Shown here: positions 14,336 through 22,950 of the stretch, in pieces
Numbering within the stretch: position 1 is the first letter of the stretch
Layout of the letters: each line of letters opens with the position of its first letter
From: Hyphomicrobiales bacterium
Lineage (GTDB): Bacteria; Pseudomonadota; Alphaproteobacteria; Rhizobiales; Methyloligellaceae
DNA: 34,941 bases
Direction: 5' to 3'
Assembly: GCA_003228955.1 (NCBI GenBank)
Contig: QIGN01000043.1
Location: forward strand, 1 to 34,941
The notes under the pieces: generated by a model
The model's database searches: none
What the model was told of the DNA's origin: nothing
The model's input: only the letters and a program-made list of their open reading frames with translations
Program-made: the position numbers and the translations under genes

Positions 14336-17175
14336 TGAGTTTTGGTCTTCTCGGGTTTCTCCAACCCTGGGCACTGGGCGCGCTTATCGTGCTGCCGGCC
14401 ATCTGGTGGCTGTTGCGCATCACGCCGCCGCGCCCGAAAACCATTGTCTTCCCGCCGACGCGCCTGCTCAAGGGCCTGGAGGATACCGAGCAAACTTCCG
14501 CACACAGTCCCTGGTGGCTGACGGCCTTGAGGATCATTATGGCGGCGCTGCTGATTTTCGCGCTGGCGGGCCCTGTGCTTCACCCTGACCGCGACGCCCT
14601 GCCGGGGTCGGGACCGGTCCTGATCGTGGCCGACAACGGATGGGCCGCCGCCAGCGGATGGCGTTCCCGTCAGGCCCTGATTGACACCTATATCTCGCGC
14701 GCCGAGCGCGACAACCGCCCCATCATCCTGACAGGCACCGCCGGTTCGCGCGAAACCAGCATCAGCACGATGAGTCCGCAAGAGGCGCGCGAAGCCGCCG
14801 CCTCTCTCCAGCCCCTACCCTTTGACCCGGACCGCGCCCGGCTCGCAAAGAAACTTGGTGATGAATTCAAGGGCCAGGAGGACCTGGCGGTCATCTGGCT
14901 GAGCGATGGCCTCGATTATGGCGGCGCGAAGGAGTTCTCGGCCGCACTGTCCGCCCTGTCCGGCGCGCGGGCTCCGCTTTCCGTTGCGCTCCCTCAATCC
15001 GGCTCGGGCGCACTCGGGCTGCGCGCCGTCAAGGGTGAAAAGGGCAAACTGAGCGCACAGGTCATCCGCTCTGGCGGCAATGTGCGCGGTGGCTCCATAC
15101 AGGCCTTCACAGCCCAGGGCGAGCAACTGGGCGCGGCCCCCTTTTCCTTTGCCGAAGGCGCCACGGCAGCCGATGCGGCATTTGACCTCCCGCTTGAAAT
15201 TCGCAACCAGGCCGCACGCCTTGAGATCAGCGGCGAAACCTCCGCCGGGGCGGTTCATCTGCTCGACGCGCGCTCACAATGGCGCCGGGTCGGGGTTATT
15301 TCGGGCGAAGCGCGCGAGCTCGCCCAACCGCTCCTTTCCCCGCTCTATTATGTGGAACGGGCGCTTTCCCCCTATACGGAAGTCGAGGCGGCGAAGGGAA
15401 GCAACATTGCTTCGTCGGTTGAAGAACTGCTGCAACGGAACCTGTCGGTCCTCATTTTGGCGGACATCGGTAAACTGGTCCCCGGTTCACTCAACTTAAT
15501 CGAATCCTGGATCGGGCGCGGCGGCACGCTGGTTCGGTTCGCCGGACCGCGCCTTGAGAAGAACACCGACCGCCTGCTGCCCGCTGAACTGCGCCGGGGC
15601 GGCCGCACTCTGGGCGGTTCGCTCTCCTGGAGTACACCGCAACGACTCTCCGCTTTTGAAGACACAAGCCCGTTTTTCGGACTGAAACCGCCAGCCGATG
15701 TCACAGTTCGCCGCCAGGTGCTGACGGACCCCGCCGCTCTCCGGCAGGCCGAGGTCTGGGCGCGGCTGAAAGATGGAACGCCGCTGGTCAGCGCCGCCAA
15801 GCGCGGCGACGGCTGGATTGTGCTGTTCCACATCACCGCCAATTCCGACTGGTCGAGCCTGCCGATGTCCGGCCTGTTCGTGGAGATGCTGCGCCGTATT
15901 ACCGAACGTTCCGTGACGACACCGGGTGACGTGAAAGCCGCCGGCGGCACACCGGCCCCGGCAGCCTCGCCAGCGGCGGCGCAATCGGGCCTGCTCGCGC
16001 CGCGCGAAGTGCTTGACGGGTTCGGCCGGCTCGTCGCCCCCTCGCCCGCGGTCGCGCCAATCGAAGCGGAGAAATTCAAGGACGCCGACCCCGGACCGGC
16101 GCGCCCGCCGGGATATTACGGGCCGGCCAGTTCCACCCGCGCGCTCAATATCATTCGCGCCGCGAGCGTACTGAAGCCCCTGCCCCCGCTTTCGGGCCAG
16201 AACCAGCAGATCAGTTACAATGTGCTGGAATCAGTGCAGTTGAAACCGATGCTGCTCGGGGGCGCCTTTTTGCTGTTTCTCGCCGATATGATTGTCATGC
16301 TGGTTTTCTCGGCCGGAGGACGCTTTCTCACAATGGTCCGCCGTGGCGCGGCGGCGGCCGCGCCAGCGCTGCTGGTTCTGGCAATCATGGCGCAATCCGC
16401 CGGCGCGCAGCAATCGACAAGCGCCGGCGATGCGAAAGCTCTTGAAGCCGCGCTCGCCACGCGCCTTGCCTTCGTGGTCACGGGCGATGCGGAAATCGAC
16501 CGTGTCAGCCGGGCGGGGCTGAGCGGCCTCAGCCGTGTACTCAAGGCCCGCACGGCGATCGAACCGGCCGAACCGGCCGGCATCAATATCGAGACCGACG
16601 AGCTGGCTTTCTACCCGCTGCTCTACTGGCCGGTCCGCGAGAATGTGAAGACACTTCCCGACAAGACGCTGGCCAAGATCGACGCCTATATGAAGCAGGG
16701 CGGCATGATCGTTTTCGACACCCGCGACTATCAGACAACCCTGCCCGCCGGCGCGCAGGGACCAGGCGCCACGGCGCTGTCCAGACTGATCGGCGATCTG
16801 GACATCCCGCCGCTGGAGCCGGTGCCGGAAAATCACGTGCTGACAAAGGCCTTTTACCTGCTCAAGAATTTTCCCGGCCGATGGGATGGCGGCGCGCTGT
16901 GGGTTGAAGCCACGCCGGCAAGCGACGCCGACAAATCCGCGCGTTCGCGCCGTACCGATGGAGTCAGTTCGCTGCTGATTACATCGAACGACTTTGCCGC
17001 CGCATGGGCGCTCGATGACACGAACCGCGCCCTTTTCCCTGTTGTTCCGGGCGGAGACGTGCAGCGCGAAATGGCCTTCCGCGTCGGCGTCAACATTGTC
17101 ATGTATGCGCTGACCGGCAATTACAAGGCCGATCAGGTGCATGTGCCGGCCCTGCTTGAACGCCTTGGACAATAG
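14332..17175 (+). CDS. BatA-type N-terminal / DUF4159 C-terminal membrane protein
   Basis: The 947-residue protein starts with a BatA-like domain of two helices (ALGALIVLPAIWWLLRI, and a second near 62-82), followed by a large periplasm-facing region with weak VWA/glutamine-amidotransferase-like folding. A second pair of helices lies at ~640-660 and ~672-692, after which comes the DUF4159 domain (residues ~705-945) with ELAFYPLLYWPVRENVKTL and VFDTRDYQTTLP. It is the standard third gene of the alphaproteobacterial MoxR-DUF58-DUF4159 operon. The biochemical activity is unknown; an envelope assembly or proteostasis role is inferred from the MoxR link. The ATGATG start shares ATGA with the DUF58 stop. 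Confidence 0.9.
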   Translation: MMSFGLLGFLQPWALGALIVLPAIWWLLRITPPRPKTIVFPPTRLLKGLEDTEQTSAHSPWWLTALRIIMAALLIFALAGPVLHPDRDALPGSGPVLIVADNGWAAASGWRSRQALIDTYISRAERDNRPIILTGTAGSRETSISTMSPQEAREAAASLQPLPFDPDRARLAKKLGDEFKGQEDLAVIWLSDGLDYGGAKEFSAALSALSGARAPLSVALPQSGSGALGLRAVKGEKGKLSAQVIRSGGNVRGGSIQAFTAQGEQLGAAPFSFAEGATAADAAFDLPLEIRNQAARLEISGETSAGAVHLLDARSQWRRVGVISGEARELAQPLLSPLYYVERALSPYTEVEAAKGSNIASSVEELLQRNLSVLILADIGKLVPGSLNLIESWIGRGGTLVRFAGPRLEKNTDRLLPAELRRGGRTLGGSLSWSTPQRLSAFEDTSPFFGLKPPADVTVRRQVLTDPAALRQAEVWARLKDGTPLVSAAKRGDGWIVLFHITANSDWSSLPMSGLFVEMLRRITERSVTTPGDVKAAGGTPAPAASPAAAQSGLLAPREVLDGFGRLVAPSPAVAPIEAEKFKDADPGPARPPGYYGPASSTRALNIIRAASVLKPLPPLSGQNQQISYNVLESVQLKPMLLGGAFLLFLADMIVMLVFSAGGRFLTMVRRGAAAAAPALLVLAIMAQSAGAQQSTSAGDAKALEAALATRLAFVVTGDAEIDRVSRAGLSGLSRVLKARTAIEPAEPAGINIETDELAFYPLLYWPVRENVKTLPDKTLAKIDAYMKQGGMIVFDTRDYQTTLPAGAQGPGATALSRLIGDLDIPPLEPVPENHVLTKAFYLLKNFPGRWDGGALWVEATPASDADKSARSRRTDGVSSLLITSNDFAAAWALDDTNRALFPVVPGGDVQREMAFRVGVNIVMYALTGNYKADQVHVPALLERLGQ

Positions 17176-17197
17176 AGCGGTTGCGATGAACCCGAAA

Positions 17198-17278
17198 CCA
17201 AGCCACCCGTTCCCCCTTGCCCAACCACCCCAAGGGTACCATTTCGGGTGGTTGGGCAAGGGGGAACGGGTGGCTTGG
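17198..17278. repeat. Perfect 33-bp-arm palindrome inside the MoxR operon
   Basis: Bases 17198-17230 and 17246-17278 are exact inverted repeats of 33 bases with a 15-base loop (CAAGGGTACCATTTC). It occupies most of the 149-base gap between the DUF4159 and VWA-like genes. There is no T-tract. As RNA it would be an extremely stable hairpin that could protect the upstream message or damp expression of the last gene. A REP/MITE-like mobile palindrome is an alternative. Confidence 0.9.
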
Positions 17279-17324
17279 AATACTGTAAAAAGCGCTCCGG
17301 CAACCAATAGAGTCGATTGAGATC

Positions 17325-19403
17325 ATGAACTGGATCGTCGAATTTTCTCCGCTGCTGCCTCGCGATATGCTCATCGCGCTCGGCGCCGCGGGCGCGGTTC
17401 TGGCCGCCCTGCTGCTTTGGAACGCCGTGCGCGGCGCGTGGCTTCGAACCGGCGCGCTTGCGCTTCTGTTGCTGGCCCTTGCAAATCCGAGCCTGCGGCA
17501 GGAAGACCGCGAGCCGCTCTCCAACATTGTCGTTGTCGTGGTTGACGAAAGTGCAAGTCAGCGTTTTACCGGCCGCGAAGCCGCAATCGCCGAAGCCCGA
17601 AAACGCCTTTCCGAAAAACTGGCCGCAATCCCGGATATGGAGGTGCGATGGGTTTCCTCTCCGCTCGGGCGCAGACGCGGCCGTGAGGGGACGCTGCTGT
17701 TCGGCGATCTGGGCAAGACCCTGTCCGACATTCCGCCCGACCGGCTGGCCGGTGTCGTTCTCCTGACCGACGGCCAGATTCACGACGTCCCGGCCAGCGC
17801 GAAGGACTTCGGCCTTGCAGTTCCGGTTCATGCAATTATCGCCGGCGAGCGCGACGAGTTTGACCGGCGTCTGGAAGTGGTGCGCGCGCCGCGATTCGGT
17901 TTTGTCGGTGGAGTGCAATACGCGGAGATCCGCGTCATTGACCAGCCTTCGCGCGCACCGGGCGAGACAGTGGCGCTGACAATCCGCCGCGAGGGCCAGC
18001 CCGAGAAAATCCTGCGCGTGCGGCCCGGCGAAACAATCGAAGTGCCCATCCGCTTCGAAACCGCCGGCCTGAATATTGTCGAGCTGGAAGTGGAAGCCGC
18101 GCCGGGCGAGTTGACCGCCGCCAACAACAAGGCCGTTCTGGCGGCCGAGGGGGTGCGGGAGAACCTGCGCGTGCTGCTGGTTTCGGGCGAGCCCCATGCA
18201 GGCGAGCGGACCTGGCGCAATCTGCTCAAGTCGGACGCCGCGGTCGATCTTGTTCATTTCACCATTCTGCGCCCGCCCGAGAAACAGGACGGAACGCCGA
18301 TCAATCAGCTTTCGCTTATTGCCTTTCCGACGCGCGAGTTATTTTCCGAAAAGCTGGACGAGTTCGATCTCATCATCTTCGACCGCTATCACCGCCGCGG
18401 AGTGCTGCCGCTGCTCTATCTCGATAATGTCGCGCAATATGTGGAAAACGGCGGAGCGGTCCTGGTGGCCGCCGGCCCGCGCTACGCCTCGGCAACGAGC
18501 CTTTACCGCACGCCGCTGTCGCAAATCCTTCCCGCGGCCCCTACCGGAAGAATTATCGAGAAGCCTTACCGGCCCTCAATTACCGATACCGGAAAACGTC
18601 ATCCGGTGACGCGGGACTTGCGTAAAAACGCTACCGGGCCGCCCCAATGGGGCCGCTGGTTCCGTCTGGTCGAAGCGGAGAATACCCGCGGCGAGGTGCT
18701 GATGAACGGGGCGGACGACAAACCTCTGCTGGTCCTGAACCGGCTGGGAGAAGGCCGGGTGGCGCTGCTGCTGTCGGACCATGCCTGGCTGTGGGCGCGC
18801 GGCTATGAGGGCGGCGGACCTTATACCGCCCTGCTGCGCCGCCTCGCTCACTGGCTCATGAAGGAGCCGGACCTGGAGGAGGAGGTGTTGCGCGCGACGG
18901 GTGACGAAACCTCGCTCACCATTGAGCGCAACTCCATGAAGGACACCGTCGATCCGGTCGAGGTAACGCTTCCCAATGGAAAAACGCGCTTCGTCGAGCT
19001 CTCCCCCGCCGGTCCGGGCACCTGGCGCAAGGTGCTGGATATACGTGACAACGGCGTCTACCGGCTGAAGTCAGGTGAGTTGCGCGCCGTCGCAAATATT
19101 GGCCGGATGAACACCAAGGAACTCTCGAAGCTGAGTGCGACGGTTGAGAATCTGCAACCCATCCTTGAGCAGACAGGCGGCGGGAGTTTCTGGACCGGGC
19201 GCGATGCGGCGGCGGTAAAACTGCCGCGCCTCGCCATGCTGCGCTCGGGCAGGGTGATGCATGGCGGCGCCTGGATGGGGTTCAGGAAACGCGACGCCTA
19301 TGTGACGCGCGGCGTGCGTCTGATCCCGCTTTTCTCCGGTCTCATCGCGCTCGCCCTGCTGCTGGGCGCCCTGTCGCTCACCTGGTTCCGCGAGGGGCGC
19401 TAG
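17325..19403 (+). CDS. VWA / glutamine-amidotransferase-like membrane protein of the MoxR operon
   Basis: The 692-residue protein has two N-terminal helices (~16-34 and ~40-56), then a VWA-like segment with NIVVVVVDESASQRF (DxSxS MIDAS) and VVLLTDGQIHD, a beta-sandwich region, a GATase1-like region (LRVLLVSGEPHAGERTWRN through FDLIIFDRYHRRG and GGAVLVAAGP) lacking a clear catalytic Cys, and a final helix at about 668-688. It closes the MoxR operon. No enzyme activity can be claimed. It probably forms an inner-membrane complex with the DUF4159 protein. Its last 26 bases overlap the end of the convergent GNAT gene. Confidence 0.85.
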   Translation: MNWIVEFSPLLPRDMLIALGAAGAVLAALLLWNAVRGAWLRTGALALLLLALANPSLRQEDREPLSNIVVVVVDESASQRFTGREAAIAEARKRLSEKLAAIPDMEVRWVSSPLGRRRGREGTLLFGDLGKTLSDIPPDRLAGVVLLTDGQIHDVPASAKDFGLAVPVHAIIAGERDEFDRRLEVVRAPRFGFVGGVQYAEIRVIDQPSRAPGETVALTIRREGQPEKILRVRPGETIEVPIRFETAGLNIVELEVEAAPGELTAANNKAVLAAEGVRENLRVLLVSGEPHAGERTWRNLLKSDAAVDLVHFTILRPPEKQDGTPINQLSLIAFPTRELFSEKLDEFDLIIFDRYHRRGVLPLLYLDNVAQYVENGGAVLVAAGPRYASATSLYRTPLSQILPAAPTGRIIEKPYRPSITDTGKRHPVTRDLRKNATGPPQWGRWFRLVEAENTRGEVLMNGADDKPLLVLNRLGEGRVALLLSDHAWLWARGYEGGGPYTALLRRLAHWLMKEPDLEEEVLRATGDETSLTIERNSMKDTVDPVEVTLPNGKTRFVELSPAGPGTWRKVLDIRDNGVYRLKSGELRAVANIGRMNTKELSKLSATVENLQPILEQTGGGSFWTGRDAAAVKLPRLAMLRSGRVMHGGAWMGFRKRDAYVTRGVRLIPLFSGLIALALLLGALSLTWFREGR

Positions 19404-19899
19404 CGCCCCCAACCAGACCTTCGAAGTTCTGCGACGCACCGTCCACCAGTTCAACCGCCAGCAACCTAGCCGGGTCAACCGGCCCCGGCAGGGTGATTTG
19501 CCCGAGGGGCACGCGGGCGAACCCGAAGCGCTCATAATAGGGAAGGTCGCCAACCAGCAGGACAAGTGCGTATCCGTGCGTTCGCGCCAAGTCCAGTCCG
19601 TCGGAAATCAGCACCCGTCCGCAACCCTTGCCGGTCCATTGCACGGCGACCATGAGCGGGCCCAGCAGCAGCGCGCCGGGCCGGGCGCCAACGCGAATGG
19701 CGGAAAAACGGATAGACCCGGCCAGGTCACCCCCGCGCCAGGCGGTCAGGGAGAGATCAGCGGCAATGGGCGCGCTTTCGCGCACCCGGTGGGCGGTCCG
19801 GGCAAACCGGCCGGGGCCGAAAATCTCTTCGGCCAGCGCCCTCAAAGCCCGGGAATCCTCACCGCGCTCTGGCTGCACCGCAAATTCGGGATCGATCAT
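19378..19899 (-). CDS. GNAT family N-acetyltransferase (YhbS-like)
   Basis: The 173-residue protein has the GNAT core: AGSIRFSAIRVG, then LLLGPLMVAVQWTGKGCGRVLI with the acetyl-CoA-binding loop, and LLVGDLPYYERFGFARVPLG, typical of YhbS-type acetyltransferases. The substrate is unknown. The start at 19899 (MIDPEFAVQPERGEDSRAL) opens at the first beta strand of the fold; longer frames are not supported. It overlaps the end of the convergent membrane protein gene by 26 bases and is divergent from wrbA. Confidence 0.87.
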   Translation of the reverse strand: MIDPEFAVQPERGEDSRALRALAEEIFGPGRFARTAHRVRESAPIAADLSLTAWRGGDLAGSIRFSAIRVGARPGALLLGPLMVAVQWTGKGCGRVLISDGLDLARTHGYALVLLVGDLPYYERFGFARVPLGQITLPGPVDPARLLAVELVDGASQNFEGLVGGASAPRGTR

Positions 19900-20048
19900 G
19901 GGGCAGACACTTTCAAAATAGTGCGTTGTGGTCCAGCCCGGGTAATGACATTTATAGGTCTGGAATCTAAGCTGTCGGACGAATCGTGTTGCGAACCGCC
20001 GGCGAGACCCGGCCGCAAGAAAAATCAGGAGGCCGCCAGGAACGGTAC

Positions 20049-20657
20049 ATGGCACGCGCACCGAAAATCATGATCGTCTATCACAGCTCCTACGGTCATG
20101 TGGAGACCATGGCCTATGCGGTCGCGACGGGCGCACGCGCGGTTGAGGGCGCTGAAGTGCAGGTGAGGCGGGTGCCCGAGCTGATGCCCGAAGAAGCGTT
20201 GAAAGCGTCCGGCATGAAGATGGAGCAACCCGCGCAGGTCCTCGCCCCGAACGACCTGGCGGATTGCGACGCCATTATCTTCGGCACGCCCACGCGCTTC
20301 GGCAACATGTCCTCGCAGATGCGCAATTTCCTGGATCAGACCGGCGGGCTATGGGCGCAGGGCGCGCTCATCGGCAAGGTGGGCAGCGTGTTTACCTCGA
20401 CCGGCACGGGCGGCGGCGGCGAGACGACCATCACATCGTTCTTCAACACGCTGCTGCATCATGGCATGATTATCGTCGGCCTGCCCTATTCCGCGCCCGA
20501 TCTGGCGGATATTTCCGAAGTGCGCGGCGGCTCACCTTATGGCGCGGCGACGATCGCGGGGCCCGACGGATCGCGCCAGCCGACGCAAAAGGAGTTAAAT
20601 CTGGCAAGTTTTCAGGGGCACCATGTAGCTTCGATCACGCAGAAACTGATCAGCTAG
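20049..20657 (+). CDS. wrbA: NAD(P)H:quinone oxidoreductase, type IV (WrbA)
   Basis: The 202-residue flavodoxin-like protein reduces quinones to hydroquinones with two electrons from NAD(P)H, using FMN. Signatures are [14 protein letters not shown] at the FMN phosphate site, [20 protein letters not shown], and [11 protein letters not shown]. Its length is standard for WrbA. The ATG at 20049 has AGGAGG and CAGGAA upstream. It is the first gene of a tight operon: the aminotransferase starts three bases after its stop, and a glutathionyl-hydroquinone reductase follows, so two enzymes of the unit act on quinones. Confidence 0.95.
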   Translation: MARAPKIMIVYHSSYGHVETMAYAVATGARAVEGAEVQVRRVPELMPEEALKASGMKMEQPAQVLAPNDLADCDAIIFGTPTRFGNMSSQMRNFLDQTGGLWAQGALIGKVGSVFTSTGTGGGGETTITSFFNTLLHHGMIIVGLPYSAPDLADISEVRGGSPYGAATIAGPDGSRQPTQKELNLASFQGHHVASITQKLIS

Positions 20658-20660
20658 GCC

Positions 20661-21947
20661 ATGGCCGAGCTAGAAGACCTCTCAACCCCCGACCTGCGAA
20701 AATTTCACGAACAATGTGCCAGTAACTTCGAGGCGTTCCGCGAACGCGCAATAACCATCGACATGACGCGCGGAAAACCCTCAACGGCCCAGCTCGATCA
20801 ATCGAATGCGCTTCTGCGCCTGCCGGAAAACCTGGATTACCATCTGGCGGACGGCAGCGACGCGCGCAACTATGGCGGCTCGGTTCAGGGTCTGCCCGAA
20901 GCACGCAAACTCTTCACCGGCCTCCTTGGCGCCCCCGCAGATCAGATCATTGTCGCCAACAATTCGAGCCTCGCCGTGATGCATGACTGCATCGCTTACG
21001 CACTGCTCAAAGGTGTTCCGGGCGGCAATGCGCCGTGGCGGGGTTCAAACAAAGCCGCCTTCCTGTGCCCGGTCCCGGGATATGACCGGCACTTTGCCAT
21101 TTGCGAGGAATACGGGATCGACATGATCCCGGTCGAGATGACGGGTTCCGGCCCCGACATGGATGAGGTCGAGCGCCTTGTGGCCTCTCGAGAAGTAAAA
21201 GGCATGTGGTGCGTCCCGAAATATTCCAATCCCTCCGGCGACACCTATGACGACGAGACCGTGCGGCGGCTTGGCGCCATGAAGGCGGGCGCGCCCGATT
21301 TCCGGTTGTTCTGGGACAATGCCTATGCCCTGCACAAGCTGAGCGACAAACGCGCCGACATTCTGAATATCCTCGAGGTCTGCGAGCAGGCCGGAACCTC
21401 CGACCGCGCCTTCGTTTTCGGCTCCACCTCGAAAATCACCTTCGGCGGCGGCGGACTTGGCCTGTTCTCCTCGTCAAAGGCGAATGTTTCCTGGCTCACG
21501 GCGGCGATGAAAAAGCGGTCCATCGGCCCCGATAAACTCAACCAGCTGCGCCATGTGCGCTATCTGAAGGACGCTGCGGGACTGGACCGGCTCATGGAGG
21601 GTCACCGCGAAATTATCGCGCCCAAATTCCGCGCCGTCGATGCGGTATTCAATGCACATCTTGAAGGAACCGGCACCGCGAGCTGGAACAGGCCGGAGGG
21701 CGGATATTTTATTTCGGTGAATGTGAAGGATGGTTGTGCAAAACGCGTCGTCGCGCTGGCAAACCAGGCCGGTGTCTCCCTTGTCCCCGCCGGCGCGACA
21801 TTTCCATACGGGGTTGACCCGCGCGACAGGAACCTGCGCGTCGCGCCGACATGCCCCGAACTCGCCGAACTGGCGCCCGCAAGCGAAGGCATCGCACTGT
21901 CGATCCTTCTGGCCGTCACGGAAAAACTGCTTTCTGAGCGAAACTAG
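20661..21947 (+). CDS. Class Ic aspartate-type aminotransferase (PLP-dependent)
   Basis: The 428-residue protein belongs to the class Ic branch of fold-type I aminotransferases (PF12897). The N-terminus has ITIDMTRGKPSTAQLD, NPSG at 190-193, WDNAY at 218-222 and the Schiff-base lysine K258 in FGSTSKITFGG. Members act as aspartate aminotransferases, though some may use other amino donors. It lies three bases after wrbA and eleven before the hydroquinone reductase gene. The reason for this grouping is not obvious from the reactions. Confidence 0.9.
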   Translation: MAELEDLSTPDLRKFHEQCASNFEAFRERAITIDMTRGKPSTAQLDQSNALLRLPENLDYHLADGSDARNYGGSVQGLPEARKLFTGLLGAPADQIIVANNSSLAVMHDCIAYALLKGVPGGNAPWRGSNKAAFLCPVPGYDRHFAICEEYGIDMIPVEMTGSGPDMDEVERLVASREVKGMWCVPKYSNPSGDTYDDETVRRLGAMKAGAPDFRLFWDNAYALHKLSDKRADILNILEVCEQAGTSDRAFVFGSTSKITFGGGGLGLFSSSKANVSWLTAAMKKRSIGPDKLNQLRHVRYLKDAAGLDRLMEGHREIIAPKFRAVDAVFNAHLEGTGTASWNRPEGGYFISVNVKDGCAKRVVALANQAGVSLVPAGATFPYGVDPRDRNLRVAPTCPELAELAPASEGIALSILLAVTEKLLSERN

Positions 21948-21958
21948 GATCAAAACAC

Positions 21959-22942
21959 ATGGGGTTACTCGTCGAAGGCGAATGGCGCGACCAGTGGTAC
22001 GACACCAAGTCGACCGCCGGGCGCTTCAAGCGTCAGCAGTCCAGTTTCCGCAGCTGGGTCACGCCGGACGGAAGCGCCGGCCTCTCCGGCGATGAGGGCT
22101 TCAAGGCGGAACCGGGACGGTATCATCTATATGTCTCGCTCGCCTGCCCCTGGGCCCACCGCACGCTCATCTTCCGCAAGCTGAAAGGGCTTGAGGACGC
22201 CATCAGCGTCGATGTGGTCCACTACCATATGGGTGAGAACGGCTGGGTGTTTGATTCAGACACCGACGGCGCAACGGCGGATACGGTGAATGGCAAAGAC
22301 AAGCTCCATGAGGTCTACACCGAGGCGGACCCCGCTTACTCGGGCCGCGTCACCGTGCCGGTGCTGTGGGACAGGCAGCGCGGCACAATCGTGAATAATG
22401 AGTCGTCGGAAATTATTCGAATGCTCAACTCCGCCTTCGACAGCATAGGCGCCGCGCAAGGCGACTATTACCCGCAAGAGCTACGGGGCGAAATCGACGC
22501 CATCAACAAAACCGTCTATTCCGGCGTGAACAACGGGGTCTACAAAACCGGCTTCGCAACCAGCCAAGGGGCTTATGAAGAGGCCTTCACCTCCCTGTTC
22601 GGCACGCTCGATGACCTTGAGGACCGGCTGTCGAAGCAACGCTATCTGGTTGGAAATACACTAACGGAAGCGGATTGGCGGCTGTTCACGACTTTAGTGC
22701 GTTTCGACCCTGTTTATGTAGGGCATTTCAAATGCAACAGGCAGCGCATCGCGGACTATCCGAACCTGTCCAACTATCTGCGTGAGCTCTACCAGGTGCC
22801 GGGGATCGCGCAGACCGTAAACTTCACCCATATCAAAGGGAGCTACTACGGGTCCCACAGCACAATCAATCCGAGCGGCATCGTGCCGCTGGGTCCCGAT
22901 ATCGACTATTCGACGCCGCATGACCGGGCTAAATTTAGCTAA
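21959..22942 (+). CDS. Glutathionyl-hydroquinone reductase (Xi-class GST, YqjG/ECM4-like)
   Basis: The 327-residue protein is an Omega/Xi-type glutathione transferase with the catalytic cysteine C63 in LACPWAHRTL. It also has VPVLWDRQRGTIVNNESSEI (the cis-Pro and glutathione-binding segment) and a helical C-terminal domain with LTEADWRLFTTLVRFD. Xi-class enzymes reduce glutathionyl-hydroquinones to hydroquinones, using glutathione. It ends the wrbA operon and is convergent with the DUF5666 gene eight bases away. AGGATC lies upstream of the ATG. Confidence 0.93.
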   Translation: MGLLVEGEWRDQWYDTKSTAGRFKRQQSSFRSWVTPDGSAGLSGDEGFKAEPGRYHLYVSLACPWAHRTLIFRKLKGLEDAISVDVVHYHMGENGWVFDSDTDGATADTVNGKDKLHEVYTEADPAYSGRVTVPVLWDRQRGTIVNNESSEIIRMLNSAFDSIGAAQGDYYPQELRGEIDAINKTVYSGVNNGVYKTGFATSQGAYEEAFTSLFGTLDDLEDRLSKQRYLVGNTLTEADWRLFTTLVRFDPVYVGHFKCNRQRIADYPNLSNYLRELYQVPGIAQTVNFTHIKGSYYGSHSTINPSGIVPLGPDIDYSTPHDRAKFS

Positions 22943-22950
22943 AGGCTCCC

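Noticed and set aside
13184-14374. Long open frame on the minus strand across the DUF58 gene
   Set aside because: It mirrors the codon positions of the DUF58 and MoxR genes, has no recognisable domain and is typical of high-GC coding DNA read antisense.
22928-22939. GCTAAATTTAGC palindrome at the end of the hydroquinone reductase gene
   Set aside because: It is a 12-bp palindrome overlapping the coding end, with no T-tract; too weak to call a terminator.
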